Shown piece after piece: positions 1 to 8,083 of a stretch of DNA of 25,333 nt. The DNA is taken from assembly GCA_964511215.1 (NCBI GenBank), contig CAZEER010000030.1, positions 1 through 25,333 of the forward strand. Reading direction: 5' to 3'. Position 1 is the stretch's first letter. The number at the start of each line of letters is the position of its first letter. A program made the position numbers and the translations under genes. This DNA comes from CAZEER01 sp964511215 (GTDB taxonomy: Bacteria; Fidelibacterota; Marinisomatia; Marinisomatales; UBA1611). Below the pieces are notes generated by a model. The model saw only the letters and a program-made list of their open reading frames with translations. It was not told the origin of the DNA and did not search any database.

Positions 1-524
1 ACATATCCATCATCATCACCAGAATTAGGAATATTATCAGGCCCATCATTATCAAACTGAGAAAAATCCAAATTCGGATCTGCAAGATTAGCTATTTCAG
101 CAACATACTGTCTCGTATTTTCTATAGCCTGATTTCTACTCAAAGTAGATTGATACCAACCACTAACAGTGCCATCAACAATAAAATTTCCATATGAAAT
201 TTCATTATAATATTCTTTCATTGATCCAGAGGGATTATTATCAAAGAGAGAATTTTGATAATCCGAAGCGGTAAAATTAGTAGAACTAGCGTCACTATAT
301 AAACCAAGTAAAACTGGAATATTAAACTCAAGTTGTGAATCTCTATTCTCACTATTTTTCCAATTATCAATTTTATTTAACCATCCAGGGTCACCATATT
401 CATATCCAATATTTTGTCGATTTAAATTATCAATAACATCCTGAGGTATTTTTCCATTTACAGCTGGATTAATAGCATAATTGAAACTATATAAAAGGAA
501 AAAAGAAGAAATGATTCGTTTCAT
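1..524 (-). CDS. Secreted M6-family (immune inhibitor A-like) metalloprotease, N-terminal part, cut by window edge
   Basis: This reading frame is open from an ATG at 524 to the left edge, giving about 174 residues, so the C-terminal part lies outside the window. The start is supported by AGGAG about 8 bases upstream on the minus strand. Residues 1-18 (MKRIISSFFLLYSFNYA) form a signal peptide. The mature part contains a beta-strand block (IPVLLGLYSD) followed by GSMKEYYNEISYGNF and DGTVSGWY, then an Asp/Gly/Asn-rich stretch (PNSGDDDGY). This is the layout seen upstream of the HExxH zinc site in M6 peptidases, which bind calcium in the acidic loop. The HExxH itself would lie outside the window, so activity cannot be judged. 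It is probably a secreted protease with a C-terminal sorting tail. It is transcribed separately from the operon to its right (88-base gap). Confidence 0.72.
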   Translation of the reverse strand, partial: MKRIISSFFLLYSFNYAINPAVNGKIPQDVIDNLNRQNIGYEYGDPGWLNKIDNWKNSENRDSQLEFNIPVLLGLYSDASSTNFTASDYQNSLFDNNPSGSMKEYYNEISYGNFIVDGTVSGWYQSTLSRNQAIENTRQYVAEIANLADPNLDFSQFDNDGPDNIPNSGDDDGY

Positions 525-612
525 TATATATTCTCCTGAATAAAATTATTTATTGTAGATGAAATAAATTATTTAGAATGAGTAATAATATAGACAAGAC
601 TATAAGAAAAAT

Positions 613-1437
613 TTACTCAGCAGATGCTTTTTCATTATATGCATTATAGATCAATAGAATAACCATTACCAACAAAACCCAATAGCTAGCGTGATAATAA
701 TCGCCACTTGAATAGGTGATCAACTCAACAAAGCGACCAATTAATAATGATATTCTACCCATTACTGCAAAACCAAAAGATGCACCAAATGATATCATTA
801 AAAAATAAATTCCAATTCTAGTAATTCTACCAAATGTTCCTTTTTGTTCCTTGGAAAAATAGAAATAAAGAAGTCCCGTGAGTGTTCCTATGAAGATAAT
901 AAAATTATTTAAGTGTGAATTTTCTAGAAGGCTAAAAAACGGTAATTCAGGGTCGAAAATCGGAATAATTGTAGCTTTTACTTGAGACAGTATATTGGAA
1001 TTTAAATATCCGTATGCTCTTAATCCTGCTGCCATACCAACAGTATAAGCAATACCCCACCGTGCCATCCAGCCAAAAGATTTAAAAAGGCTTAAGAGCA
1101 TCATTACTCCAAGAGCAAGTGGGATTAGATAAAACAAATTCAAATCATGTCCCTTATCTATCCCGCCATCGGGAAAAATTGATCCAAGGAAAATGCTTAG
1201 ACCATCATATATCCGATACCAGACACCTGATTCTGAGTATTCTTTAGAAGGCCAAAGTCTACCGTAAAGATTAGGCTGTATCTGTGTCCAGAAGAACATT
1301 GACATCCAATATCCAGCTGAGACTCCCACAAATAGATGCTCAGTAATTTTGTAAAAAGAATTATCCTTATATAAAAAAGAAAATATAGCAAGAGTAAAAA
1401 ATACAGCTAACCAAGCGCCAAATATTTCGAAATTCAT
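613..1437 (-). CDS. Multi-pass membrane protein, last gene of the MutL/DUF6754 cluster
   Basis: This is a 274-residue hydrophobic protein that I cannot assign to a named family. I see roughly seven or eight membrane segments, starting with GAWLAVFFTLAIFSFLY near the N-terminus and ending with WVLLVMVILLIYNAY. A frame-open extension upstream to 1554 exists, but it would overlap the preceding gene by 113 bases. The ATG at 1437 has GAGG about 9 bases upstream and begins four bases after the neighbour's stop, so I chose it. A conserved-looking loop follows the second segment (QIQPNLYGRLWPSKEY). It is the seventh and last gene of the MutL-centred block, so it is probably a membrane subunit of the same complex. 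The function is unknown. Confidence 0.75.
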   Translation of the reverse strand: MNFEIFGAWLAVFFTLAIFSFLYKDNSFYKITEHLFVGVSAGYWMSMFFWTQIQPNLYGRLWPSKEYSESGVWYRIYDGLSIFLGSIFPDGGIDKGHDLNLFYLIPLALGVMMLLSLFKSFGWMARWGIAYTVGMAAGLRAYGYLNSNILSQVKATIIPIFDPELPFFSLLENSHLNNFIIFIGTLTGLLYFYFSKEQKGTFGRITRIGIYFLMISFGASFGFAVMGRISLLIGRFVELITYSSGDYYHASYWVLLVMVILLIYNAYNEKASAE

Positions 1438-1441
1438 TATT

Positions 1442-2296
1442 TTAATAACCTCGTTGTTTCTTTTCTCTATTTCTTTCAATGAAATAGCCGAGATTTCCCA
1501 AAACAATAAATAATACAATAACAAGATGTGCAACAGACTGTGCATCCATTCCACTAGTACCTATTCCAGGAGAACCTATAAGTTTTTCGTATTCTGCAGC
1601 ACCTGGCATTCCTGCTAATATACCCTGTACCTGCCCTGCTTGAACATAGGGCATAACTTCATTAACCTGAATGGATGTTGTACCGGTACTCATAGGTATA
1701 TTTGTTTGATCAACTGCATATTGAACCCATTCTATCGTACCAGGATATCCAGCTGAGCCAGAAAAGAGAAAATCAAAGTCTTCAAATTTAGTTATTCCAT
1801 CCATCATAGGAATCTCAGTTATCTTAGTTCCACGTGAATCAATTGTATATACTTTTCTAAGGTCACTTACTATTCCTTTTACCACGGCTTCATTACCAGG
1901 CCTAAAACCTAGCATTACATAATCTATACCATAAGTTAATTGAAATTCATTTTTTGCAACCTCCTCCAAAGCCTCATCAGCCAAAAACTGACCATCAGGC
2001 CATAGGCAAGTCACATAAACCTTATGGCCATTTCTAAAACAATGTTTTAAAAATGATATAACCATCGGATGAATCTCAGGTTTTGTACTTGGACCATACT
2101 CACAAGATAGAAGGACTTTTGATCCATGAGGTAATTTCTCAACAGCATCATATACTAATTGGGTGGTTGCGGTAGCTCGAATTGGCAGGGATAATGGAAA
2201 TAGCAATGGGATAAGCACTACAAGCGCAATAATTAGAAAAATCCATCTACGATCTACTTTACCTAACTTTAATATAGTATTTATTAAAAAATCCAT
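1442..2296 (-). CDS. Doubly membrane-anchored protein of the MutL/DUF6754 cluster
   Basis: The protein has 284 residues and two clear hydrophobic anchors, at about 19-38 and 256-273. They enclose a soluble domain of some 215 residues with alternating strands and helices (VLLSCEYGP, GHKVYVTCLWPDG, IDYVMLGFRPG, FDFLFSGSAGYPG). That pattern looks Rossmann-like, but I do not recognise the family. Basic residues lie before the first anchor (KVDRR) and after the second (ERNREKKQR). By the positive-inside rule this puts the soluble domain outside the cytoplasm. The ATG shares one base with the stop of the upstream gene (TAATG), which suggests translational coupling. A glycine-rich segment near the C-terminal anchor (LIGSPGIGTSGM) may be a loop at the membrane face. 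It is probably a structural or ligand-sensing subunit of the membrane complex encoded around it. Confidence 0.75.
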   Translation of the reverse strand: MDFLINTILKLGKVDRRWIFLIIALVVLIPLLFPLSLPIRATATTQLVYDAVEKLPHGSKVLLSCEYGPSTKPEIHPMVISFLKHCFRNGHKVYVTCLWPDGQFLADEALEEVAKNEFQLTYGIDYVMLGFRPGNEAVVKGIVSDLRKVYTIDSRGTKITEIPMMDGITKFEDFDFLFSGSAGYPGTIEWVQYAVDQTNIPMSTGTTSIQVNEVMPYVQAGQVQGILAGMPGAAEYEKLIGSPGIGTSGMDAQSVAHLVIVLFIVLGNLGYFIERNREKKQRGY

Positions 2297-3114
2297 TATT
2301 CACCAATATATGATTTTTCTATACCTAAAATATATCTAACAGATGTACTGAAAATGCCTAATCCTATTCCAATCATTATTGATCGAGCTCCAGCAACATT
2401 AGGAAATTTGTATATCCATTCCTGCAGATAGGGCAAATAAAATATACCAGGTTGATCCAAGGGCCACCCCATAATAAAACCAGATAGGGTGACAAGAATT
2501 AATCCTGAAACCACAGATATAGCTGTATACTGTTTATTTTTAAAAATCGAATTAACAGTAATTCCTGCGATTAATACCAATATATACATAAAAAACCAAC
2601 TTGAAATATTACTTCCTAGAGGCACACGGCCAATCATAATAATTATACCTGACACCAATAAAAGAGTGGCCTCAAAGTTTCTAATTCGGAATGCTCTATA
2701 GGAGGCTGAAGCAACATAAAATGCAAGAAGCGCAAACATAGTTGCCTGCATAGGTGCAACCATATAAGTAAACATCCACTTGAATAATGTTCCTTTAGCC
2801 GTAACATGCGTTCCCCATTCAACGCTAGGTTCACCTTTTATAACAAAACCGGCTACAAGAGCAAATATTAGCCCTATAACCGCAAATACACTATACTCCC
2901 ATCCTTCTTGTTTTTTCAGAATTTTTTGAGATTGTAATTTGAGTAAGTTTAGACCACCAAGCCAGATTGCAAAACTAGCTAGTATATCAAACCATTGTGT
3001 AGCATCATCATTTACAAATGACTTGAACCCATGTAATGTAGTAAAATTGGCAAAAAGTGTTACAAAGCCAATAACGCCAACAATAAGGATCGGTATCTGT
3101 CTTTTCCAGATCAT
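2296..3114 (-). CDS. Eight-TM membrane protein of the MutL/DUF6754 cluster
   Basis: The product has 272 residues and about eight membrane segments. The first is IPILIVGVIGFVTLFANF and the last is SIMIGIGLGIFSTSVRYIL. The basic N-terminus (MIWKRQ) suggests a cytoplasmic start. I cannot assign a family. Polar or charged residues inside or next to segments (for example IIMIGRVPLGSN and the segment ending GWPLDQPG) could line a path or bind a partner. The start codon overlaps the DUF6754 stop by one base, and its own stop overlaps the next start by one base. It is therefore locked into the operon and probably made in fixed proportion with its neighbours. By position and topology it is a candidate membrane core of the MutL-associated complex, but this is inference. 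Confidence 0.75.
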   Translation of the reverse strand: MIWKRQIPILIVGVIGFVTLFANFTTLHGFKSFVNDDATQWFDILASFAIWLGGLNLLKLQSQKILKKQEGWEYSVFAVIGLIFALVAGFVIKGEPSVEWGTHVTAKGTLFKWMFTYMVAPMQATMFALLAFYVASASYRAFRIRNFEATLLLVSGIIIMIGRVPLGSNISSWFFMYILVLIAGITVNSIFKNKQYTAISVVSGLILVTLSGFIMGWPLDQPGIFYLPYLQEWIYKFPNVAGARSIMIGIGLGIFSTSVRYILGIEKSYIGE

Positions 3115-3977
3115 TATTTTTGCGATAAAAATTGAATAATATTAAAATTAAGAAAACCAGCATCAAACATTAAACGCAGAATAACTCCAAAAAGGATAAA
3201 AATAACAATTCCCATTTTAATCATGTCTTGCCCCTTGACACCTCCAATTAATTCAGGTTTTTCAGATAGATAAGCGCTCGCAGCAAAAAACTCTTCACCA
3301 ATAAGTGTATAATCGCAGGCAGTAACAAAGAAAGGAATTTGTGCCTGAGATGCAGTCCCTGCAATCTGAATTGCTCCAATAGAATTACCTGTTTCAGCAA
3401 GAATGAGTGATTCTGCATAAAATTTTCCCATATATATACATGCTGCAGGTTTTTCACGAACCATTATCCCATTAACTCCTGCAGCATATGCAAATTGTTC
3501 ATCCGTAACATAGTGGACCATATCTTCATGAAACATATCTGGATGACCTTCAATAAGGTATGATTCTTTGCATGCTTCACGGGCAGCCTTCATAACTATA
3601 GCTCGAGATACTGGTACATTCAATGGTGTCTCATATCTTGCTGTCATTTTTGAAACATGACCTAATACGATAACTCCAGCAACAGTTTCAACCTGATCCA
3701 TATCTTGAATACCAGGCACAAATAAGACAGGTTTTCCCATTTCCGTAGAACGGCCCACGGCCTCTTCCACTGCTTTTAAACCAGGGATATTTCTTAAGAA
3801 TATTTCTTCACCTCTTTTTGCCTTTCGTGTGAAAAATATAAGCGTACCACTAAATATAATTACCAATGAAAATTGTAGAATTCTTTCTTCAACAAAATAA
3901 GGATGCCCCATAAACCAATAAAGCAAAAAAGCTACTGTAAGAACTATACTTCCAACTATGAATTCTCTATCGTTCAT
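3114..3977 (-). CDS. DUF6754-type membrane-anchored protein
   Basis: The protein has 287 residues. Hydrophobic segments lie at about 8-24, 34-50 and 254-272. A large soluble domain of about 200 residues sits between the second and third. Basic residues right after segment two (RKAKRGEE) place that domain in the cytoplasm. The soluble part carries a set of strongly patterned motifs: IPGLKAVEEAVGRSTEMGKP (64-83), VLFVPGI, LGHVSKMTARYETP, VNGIMVREKPAA, FYAESLILAETGNSIGAIQI and ACDYTLIGEEFFAASAYLS. I recognise these as the DUF6754 family, which has no known function. The start overlaps the end of the 104-aa gene by 11 bases. With its cytoplasmic domain it could be the docking point for the soluble ATPase and barrel-sandwich proteins encoded upstream. 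Confidence 0.8.
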   Translation of the reverse strand: MNDREFIVGSIVLTVAFLLYWFMGHPYFVEERILQFSLVIIFSGTLIFFTRKAKRGEEIFLRNIPGLKAVEEAVGRSTEMGKPVLFVPGIQDMDQVETVAGVIVLGHVSKMTARYETPLNVPVSRAIVMKAAREACKESYLIEGHPDMFHEDMVHYVTDEQFAYAAGVNGIMVREKPAACIYMGKFYAESLILAETGNSIGAIQIAGTASQAQIPFFVTACDYTLIGEEFFAASAYLSEKPELIGGVKGQDMIKMGIVIFILFGVILRLMFDAGFLNFNIIQFLSQK

Positions 3978-4281
3978 TAATCTCTATTTCTTCAATCATT
4001 GTAAGTAGATATTCAACATTTTCAGTATTTTGGAATATTTCCAATTTTCTATAATAGGTTTCTGATTGTATAAATGCATTGATAATTGGTCCAAAAAATA
4101 CGAGTACATGACTTCCTAATAAAGAGAGCGGCTTTGCCATTTCCAAAAAAAATATAGCAGGAGTAATTAAGCCTGAATTATGAATCCTCTTTGCTAATTT
4201 TGATAAGAATTCTTTATCTTTTTGTAATGTTAATTCTTGGTGGCGATCTTTGTAAGGCTTGGCCGAGTGACTAAAATTCAT
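3967..4281 (-). CDS. 104-aa protein with central hydrophobic stretch, MutL/DUF6754 cluster
   Basis: This is a small protein. The N-terminus is basic and hydrophilic (HSAKPYKDRHQELTLQKDKEF). The middle (about residues 37-70) is hydrophobic with several prolines and glycines (ITPAIFFLEMAKPLSLLGSH). The C-terminus is helical and acidic (YLLTMIEEIEINER). The middle could be one membrane segment or a membrane-surface helix hairpin. I do not recognise the family. Its position between the barrel-sandwich protein (8-base gap) and DUF6754 (11-base overlap) suggests a small accessory or linker subunit that ties soluble components to the membrane. It is too compact and conserved-looking to be a shadow frame, and the tight spacing on both sides supports it as a real gene. 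Confidence 0.7.
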   Translation of the reverse strand: MNFSHSAKPYKDRHQELTLQKDKEFLSKLAKRIHNSGLITPAIFFLEMAKPLSLLGSHVLVFFGPIINAFIQSETYYRKLEIFQNTENVEYLLTMIEEIEINER

Positions 4282-4289
4282 AATATAAT

Positions 4290-5417
4290 TTAATCAGTTT
4301 CTAACATTTCTAGATTTGAACGTGGAATAATATACAACTTATTATCAATTTTTACTTCTGCAACCCTTACCATAGTTTCTGATTCCATTTTCTGTAATGC
4401 CGATGGAAGAGAATGTACAATTCCAATATGGCCAAAAAACGGAGCACGAATTACACGCACTAGCGATCCTTCATGCATACCTAACTCTTTATTTTCAAAA
4501 CCTTTATCTGTAGGTATTTCTTTATTATTCAATGGTATCACAATTTCAGGTCTAATTACACCTGCTCTAATTTGCGTAGCACCATTAATTGAAACAAATT
4601 TATCTTCATGTTGTTTTAATAAATTAAATGTGCCCTCACTCATATTTATCTTTCCATAGCCTTCTGTAAGTATCAATGATGTCACTAAATCCTCAGTGCC
4701 AGTGATTGCAACTCCTAATTTGTAGCCGAGAATCTCTTCAAGATCAAAATAATTAAATCCGCCTACTATAATTCCAGATATTTTTAATTCAAGTGCTTTT
4801 TTATATGTTTCAAGGGTAACAAATGATCCACCAACAATAATTTTTCCTTCCAACGAATTATTAAGGCTATCACTTGATAGTTCTTCTTTTCTATCTTCGA
4901 CCATTATTTTCAAATCTCCACGAGACTCACCTCCTATTCCAAAAATACCCTGAATATAGGCAGCATCTGATTTTACAATAATCCCTTCATTATTTAATAT
5001 TTCTTCAACTACTCCTCCCACATAGGCATCTACTTCTACAGGAATGGGTTGATCACGCATTATAATTTGACCTGTGACATCAGATATAGATTCTATTGTG
5101 CCAGTTATAGGAGCACGTACATCTGATTTAAAAAATCCAAATAGCCCACTATTCTCAGCAATTATATCTCCACTTGAAATATCGTCACCCACTTTTACTT
5201 TTAAAACATCATAAATATCTGAGGGTGAAATATTAAGAATGTTGGCAACCTTGACCATATGAACATTGCCAGGTAGATTAGTTTTTGCTACTATTTCATT
5301 TGCCTGAACTAGCTCTCCCTTTTTTTTGCAAACTTCTCCAGAAATAGGGAGTATTCTATATTTCTTTACTTTTAAATAATTTAATACTTTAAGTCCTGGT
5401 GTATATGAATGTGCCAT
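4290..5417 (-). CDS. Barrel-sandwich (biotinyl/RnfC-like) and KOW-like protein of the MutL cluster
   Basis: The protein has 375 residues and no signal peptide or membrane segment, so it is cytoplasmic. The N-terminal third carries two barrel-sandwich repeats. One lies near 22-48 (ILPISGEVCKKKGELV). A clearer one lies at 72-120, with VKVGDDISSGDIIAENSG, then SDVRAPITGTIESI. This is the strand-turn pattern shared by biotinyl/lipoyl domains and by the N-terminal domains of RnfC and NqrA. No lysine sits in a biotin-type MKM turn, so it is probably a structural rather than a carrier domain. A family-like GIFGIGGESRGDLKI follows, then an alpha/beta part (GIIVGGFNYFDLEEI, GVAITGTEDL). The C-terminus (about 312-370) resembles a KOW/SH3 barrel (MHEGSLVRVIRAPFFGHIG). 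It lies just downstream of the MutL ATPase. It may couple that ATPase to the membrane proteins. Confidence 0.7.
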   Translation of the reverse strand: MAHSYTPGLKVLNYLKVKKYRILPISGEVCKKKGELVQANEIVAKTNLPGNVHMVKVANILNISPSDIYDVLKVKVGDDISSGDIIAENSGLFGFFKSDVRAPITGTIESISDVTGQIIMRDQPIPVEVDAYVGGVVEEILNNEGIIVKSDAAYIQGIFGIGGESRGDLKIMVEDRKEELSSDSLNNSLEGKIIVGGSFVTLETYKKALELKISGIIVGGFNYFDLEEILGYKLGVAITGTEDLVTSLILTEGYGKINMSEGTFNLLKQHEDKFVSINGATQIRAGVIRPEIVIPLNNKEIPTDKGFENKELGMHEGSLVRVIRAPFFGHIGIVHSLPSALQKMESETMVRVAEVKIDNKLYIIPRSNLEMLETD

Positions 5418-5435
5418 ATAAGTAATTACCCTATA

Positions 5436-7244
5436 TTATTGTGGATATTCATTAATTGCATCTGACCATTTTTTTAAGGCCTCTAATCGTTTTTTTGGAT
5501 CAGATGGAATATCAATAGGTCGATCCCTACCATCCAAAATTAATCCTACTACCCCACCATACAATTTAGTACTTAATTCTTGTCCAACTCCAGCCCCGAC
5601 ATCCATATTTTTACTTGGTCTTAGAATAACTTTAATTGGTTTATATGGTACTTCAATTCTGATTAAATCATTTTTAAAAAGATCTACTTTCTCTAATTCA
5701 CCATTACTATTAGTGATTTCAATTGACAATAAAAGATCACCTTCTTTAGACTTTCCTATAGGACTAATACATGTACCAAGCCTAATTAAACAATCCTTAT
5801 GAAAAACTTCTAAAGCTGCTTTGCGTGATTCCTCACCAAATTCATTTTTTTCAACGCCTGCTAACACACCTAATTGAGGCATCATAAATATTGAATCTAC
5901 GGCTAGTTGAGTTATTCCTTCTGGCATAAAGGAATCAATTAACATTTTTGCCGACTGCTCCCGCCGAGGAGCGTGACTTAAAACTCCACCCGATCCGACT
6001 AATAAATCTAGATCCATCATATTCACTAAAGTTTCTCCTGATGAAGATTGGTCAAAAGCATCAGAAATTGTTCTTTCTTTCTGAATTCCTTTTAGTCCAA
6101 CAGCGAACTCCTTATGCTGCTTAAAAGATAATCTCAGTGCTTCTCTTGCAATGGCTTGCTCAATAAATAATTCTTCAAGAGATTGCGGCACTGTTGTTGG
6201 TCTTATCATTTTATTGCCTATACGATTTGTCAATTCTTTTTGATCAATATCAAATGGCACCCATCTTAATACATTATCTAGCCCAGATTCTGCAAGTACG
6301 TTACATATTGAGTAACTCATACCCAGATTTGCGCTTACCGTACGGTTGAATTTCCCCTGAAATACTGAAAAAATATCTGTTGTTGCGCCACCTATATCAA
6401 CTCCAACTACCGTTATTTTTTCTTTTTCAGCAATCATCTCAATCAAAGAACCTACAGCACCAGGTGTTGGCATTATTGGAGCATCTGTCCAAGACATTAG
6501 CTTTTTATATCCAGGAGCCTGTTGCATAACATGTTCCATAAATAAATCATGTATTTTATCTCTTGATGGTTCAAGATTTTCTTTTTCAAGTACAGGGCGA
6601 ATATTTTCAACTATATCTAAGTCCACCATACTTCCTAATGTTTTTCGAATTTCATCCTGTGCTATATTATTTCCTGCGTAGATAACAGGTAATTTATAAT
6701 TTTGCCCAAGTCTAGGTTTAGGATTGGCAGCGGCTAATATTTCTGCTAATTCAACAACATGCGATACCGTTCCACCATCTATTCCGCCCGATATAAGAAT
6801 CATATCTGGTCTTAAATCACGAATTCTTTTTATTTTTTGATGCGCAAGTCTTCCATCATTAGATGCGATAATATCCATCACAATAGATCCCGCCCCTAAT
6901 GCCGCACGCTCTGCACTTTCCCCTGACATTGTTTTAACTACACCGGCAACCATCATTTGCAATCCACCTCCAGCTGAACTTGTTGAAATAAAAATATCAA
7001 CACCTATATCCTCGTTCGATGAAGTTAATATTTGATCATTATCAATGATTTTTCTTCCCGAAAGTTCTTCTACTTCCATAACAGCATTTAAAACACCTTT
7101 CGTAACATCTTCAAATGGAGCTTCAACTGTAGTTGGAGCTTCACCTCGATGGGTGAGTCGATATTCTCCTTTAATATTTTCTATAAGGATTGCCTTTGTA
7201 GTTGTACTACCACAATCAGTAGCTAAAATAGTTTTTAATATCAT
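5436..7244 (-). CDS. MutL/GlmL-family ASKHA ATPase (glutamate mutase L-like), long form
   Basis: The protein has 602 residues and an actin/hsp70-type nucleotide-binding fold. The phosphate-1 loop TDCGSTTTKA is at 9-18 and STSSAGGG at 88-94. A Gly-rich ISGGIDGG is at 151-158, the phosphate-2 loop GVDIGGATTDIFSV at 281-294, and an adenosine-type LLVGSGGVLSHA at 414-425. This matches MutL/GlmL, described as an accessory protein of adenosylcobalamin-dependent glutamate mutase. No GlmE or GlmS mutase gene is in the window. The protein is also longer than I recall for mutase-linked MutL (roughly 460 residues). The extra C-terminal part (about 465-602) has a beta-rich pattern and a Gly motif (DVGAGVGQE) at 548-556. 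It opens the seven-gene membrane block, so I infer an ATPase or switch for that complex rather than a mutase chaperone. The cytoplasmic location is clear. The ATG at 7244 has no obvious SD and lies nine bases after cdsA. Confidence 0.85.
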   Translation of the reverse strand: MILKTILATDCGSTTTKAILIENIKGEYRLTHRGEAPTTVEAPFEDVTKGVLNAVMEVEELSGRKIIDNDQILTSSNEDIGVDIFISTSSAGGGLQMMVAGVVKTMSGESAERAALGAGSIVMDIIASNDGRLAHQKIKRIRDLRPDMILISGGIDGGTVSHVVELAEILAAANPKPRLGQNYKLPVIYAGNNIAQDEIRKTLGSMVDLDIVENIRPVLEKENLEPSRDKIHDLFMEHVMQQAPGYKKLMSWTDAPIMPTPGAVGSLIEMIAEKEKITVVGVDIGGATTDIFSVFQGKFNRTVSANLGMSYSICNVLAESGLDNVLRWVPFDIDQKELTNRIGNKMIRPTTVPQSLEELFIEQAIAREALRLSFKQHKEFAVGLKGIQKERTISDAFDQSSSGETLVNMMDLDLLVGSGGVLSHAPRREQSAKMLIDSFMPEGITQLAVDSIFMMPQLGVLAGVEKNEFGEESRKAALEVFHKDCLIRLGTCISPIGKSKEGDLLLSIEITNSNGELEKVDLFKNDLIRIEVPYKPIKVILRPSKNMDVGAGVGQELSTKLYGGVVGLILDGRDRPIDIPSDPKKRLEALKKWSDAINEYPQ

Positions 7245-7253
7245 TTGTATTAT

Positions 7254-8069
7254 TTATAAACCTAAAATGAAATGAATATATAAATATGTAATTGGCATAG
7301 CAAATAATAAGGAATCAAAACGATCTAATATCCCACCATGCCCAGCGAGTATAGTGCCACTATCTTTAACACCAACATCTCGTTTAAATAATGATTCTGT
7401 AAAGTCACCTAGTTGTCCAAAGAATCCTGTTATAATTCCAAAAACCACTGCGTCTTGAATTGAAAAATAACTTCCAAGCCAACCTTGATTATGAAAAAAT
7501 AAACAAACCAGCAGCGATGCTAAAAAACCGCTAACTGAACCTACCAAAGATTTATTAGGACTAATAGCGGGTAAAATCTTTTTTTTGCCGTATAAAGTTC
7601 CAAGGATAAAAGCCGTAGAATCACATATCCACACTGATATTACCAATGCAAAAGTAATATTCGTATCCATGAATAAATCAAATTGTCGAATATCTATCGC
7701 AGTCCCTAGTAATAAAGGAATATAAATTATTCCAGCAAATGTTGATACTATATTTAATATTGGATTTGAATTATTTGTAAATAACTCCCACATGTATGTT
7801 AATAAAACCAGTAGAATAATACATCCAATCATAGCATGAGGCGAAATATCAGGTTGTACATAATAATAGTCTACTATAAATACTGAGACAACCATTCCGA
7901 CCCACCTTAAAGGTTTAGTGTTTTTAGCTTCTAACATAGTATAAAATTCACCAAGACCCAATACAATGCATATAAAAACAAATATTAAATAATATAATTC
8001 ACCCTTCCATATAAGGAATAACCAACATGGAATTCCAAATAGGTTAATGAGATTTCTGCCTTTCATCAT
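7254..8069 (-). CDS. cdsA: Phosphatidate cytidylyltransferase (CDP-diglyceride synthase)
   Basis: This enzyme makes CDP-diacylglycerol from phosphatidate and CTP in the inner membrane, the precursor for phosphatidylglycerol, cardiolipin and phosphatidylethanolamine. The 271-residue length is normal for the family. I see seven or eight hydrophobic segments and the full family signature at about 226-252: SLFKR, then KDSG, then GHGGILDRFDS, including the two metal-binding aspartates. Upstream motifs WICDSTAFILGTLYGKKK (147-164) and SPNKSLVGS (170-178) also fit. The N-terminus starts MMKGRN, and either Met could be used. It lies 14 bases after a lipid kinase gene and nine bases before the MutL ATPase gene. 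Lipid synthesis and the unknown membrane complex are therefore probably on one mRNA. Confidence 0.95.
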   Translation of the reverse strand: MMKGRNLINLFGIPCWLFLIWKGELYYLIFVFICIVLGLGEFYTMLEAKNTKPLRWVGMVVSVFIVDYYYVQPDISPHAMIGCIILLVLLTYMWELFTNNSNPILNIVSTFAGIIYIPLLLGTAIDIRQFDLFMDTNITFALVISVWICDSTAFILGTLYGKKKILPAISPNKSLVGSVSGFLASLLVCLFFHNQGWLGSYFSIQDAVVFGIITGFFGQLGDFTESLFKRDVGVKDSGTILAGHGGILDRFDSLLFAMPITYLYIHFILGL

Positions 8070-8083
8070 GATTTATATCATTC

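Noticed and set aside
1197..1391. Minus-strand frame inside the membrane protein gene at 613-1437
   Set aside because: It is in another frame of a real gene, with low-complexity hydrophobic content and no ribosome site.
1438..1554. Upstream extension of the 274-aa membrane protein
   Set aside because: It would overlap the previous gene by 113 bases, whereas ATG 1437 has an SD and a four-base gap.
2489..3139. Plus-strand frames opposite the 272-aa membrane gene
   Set aside because: Antisense shadows of an AT-rich gene; no coding signature, and they overlap a well-supported gene fully.
5436..7244. Reading the MutL gene as evidence for a glutamate mutase pathway
   Set aside because: No mutase or methylaspartate pathway gene is present, and the context is membrane proteins.
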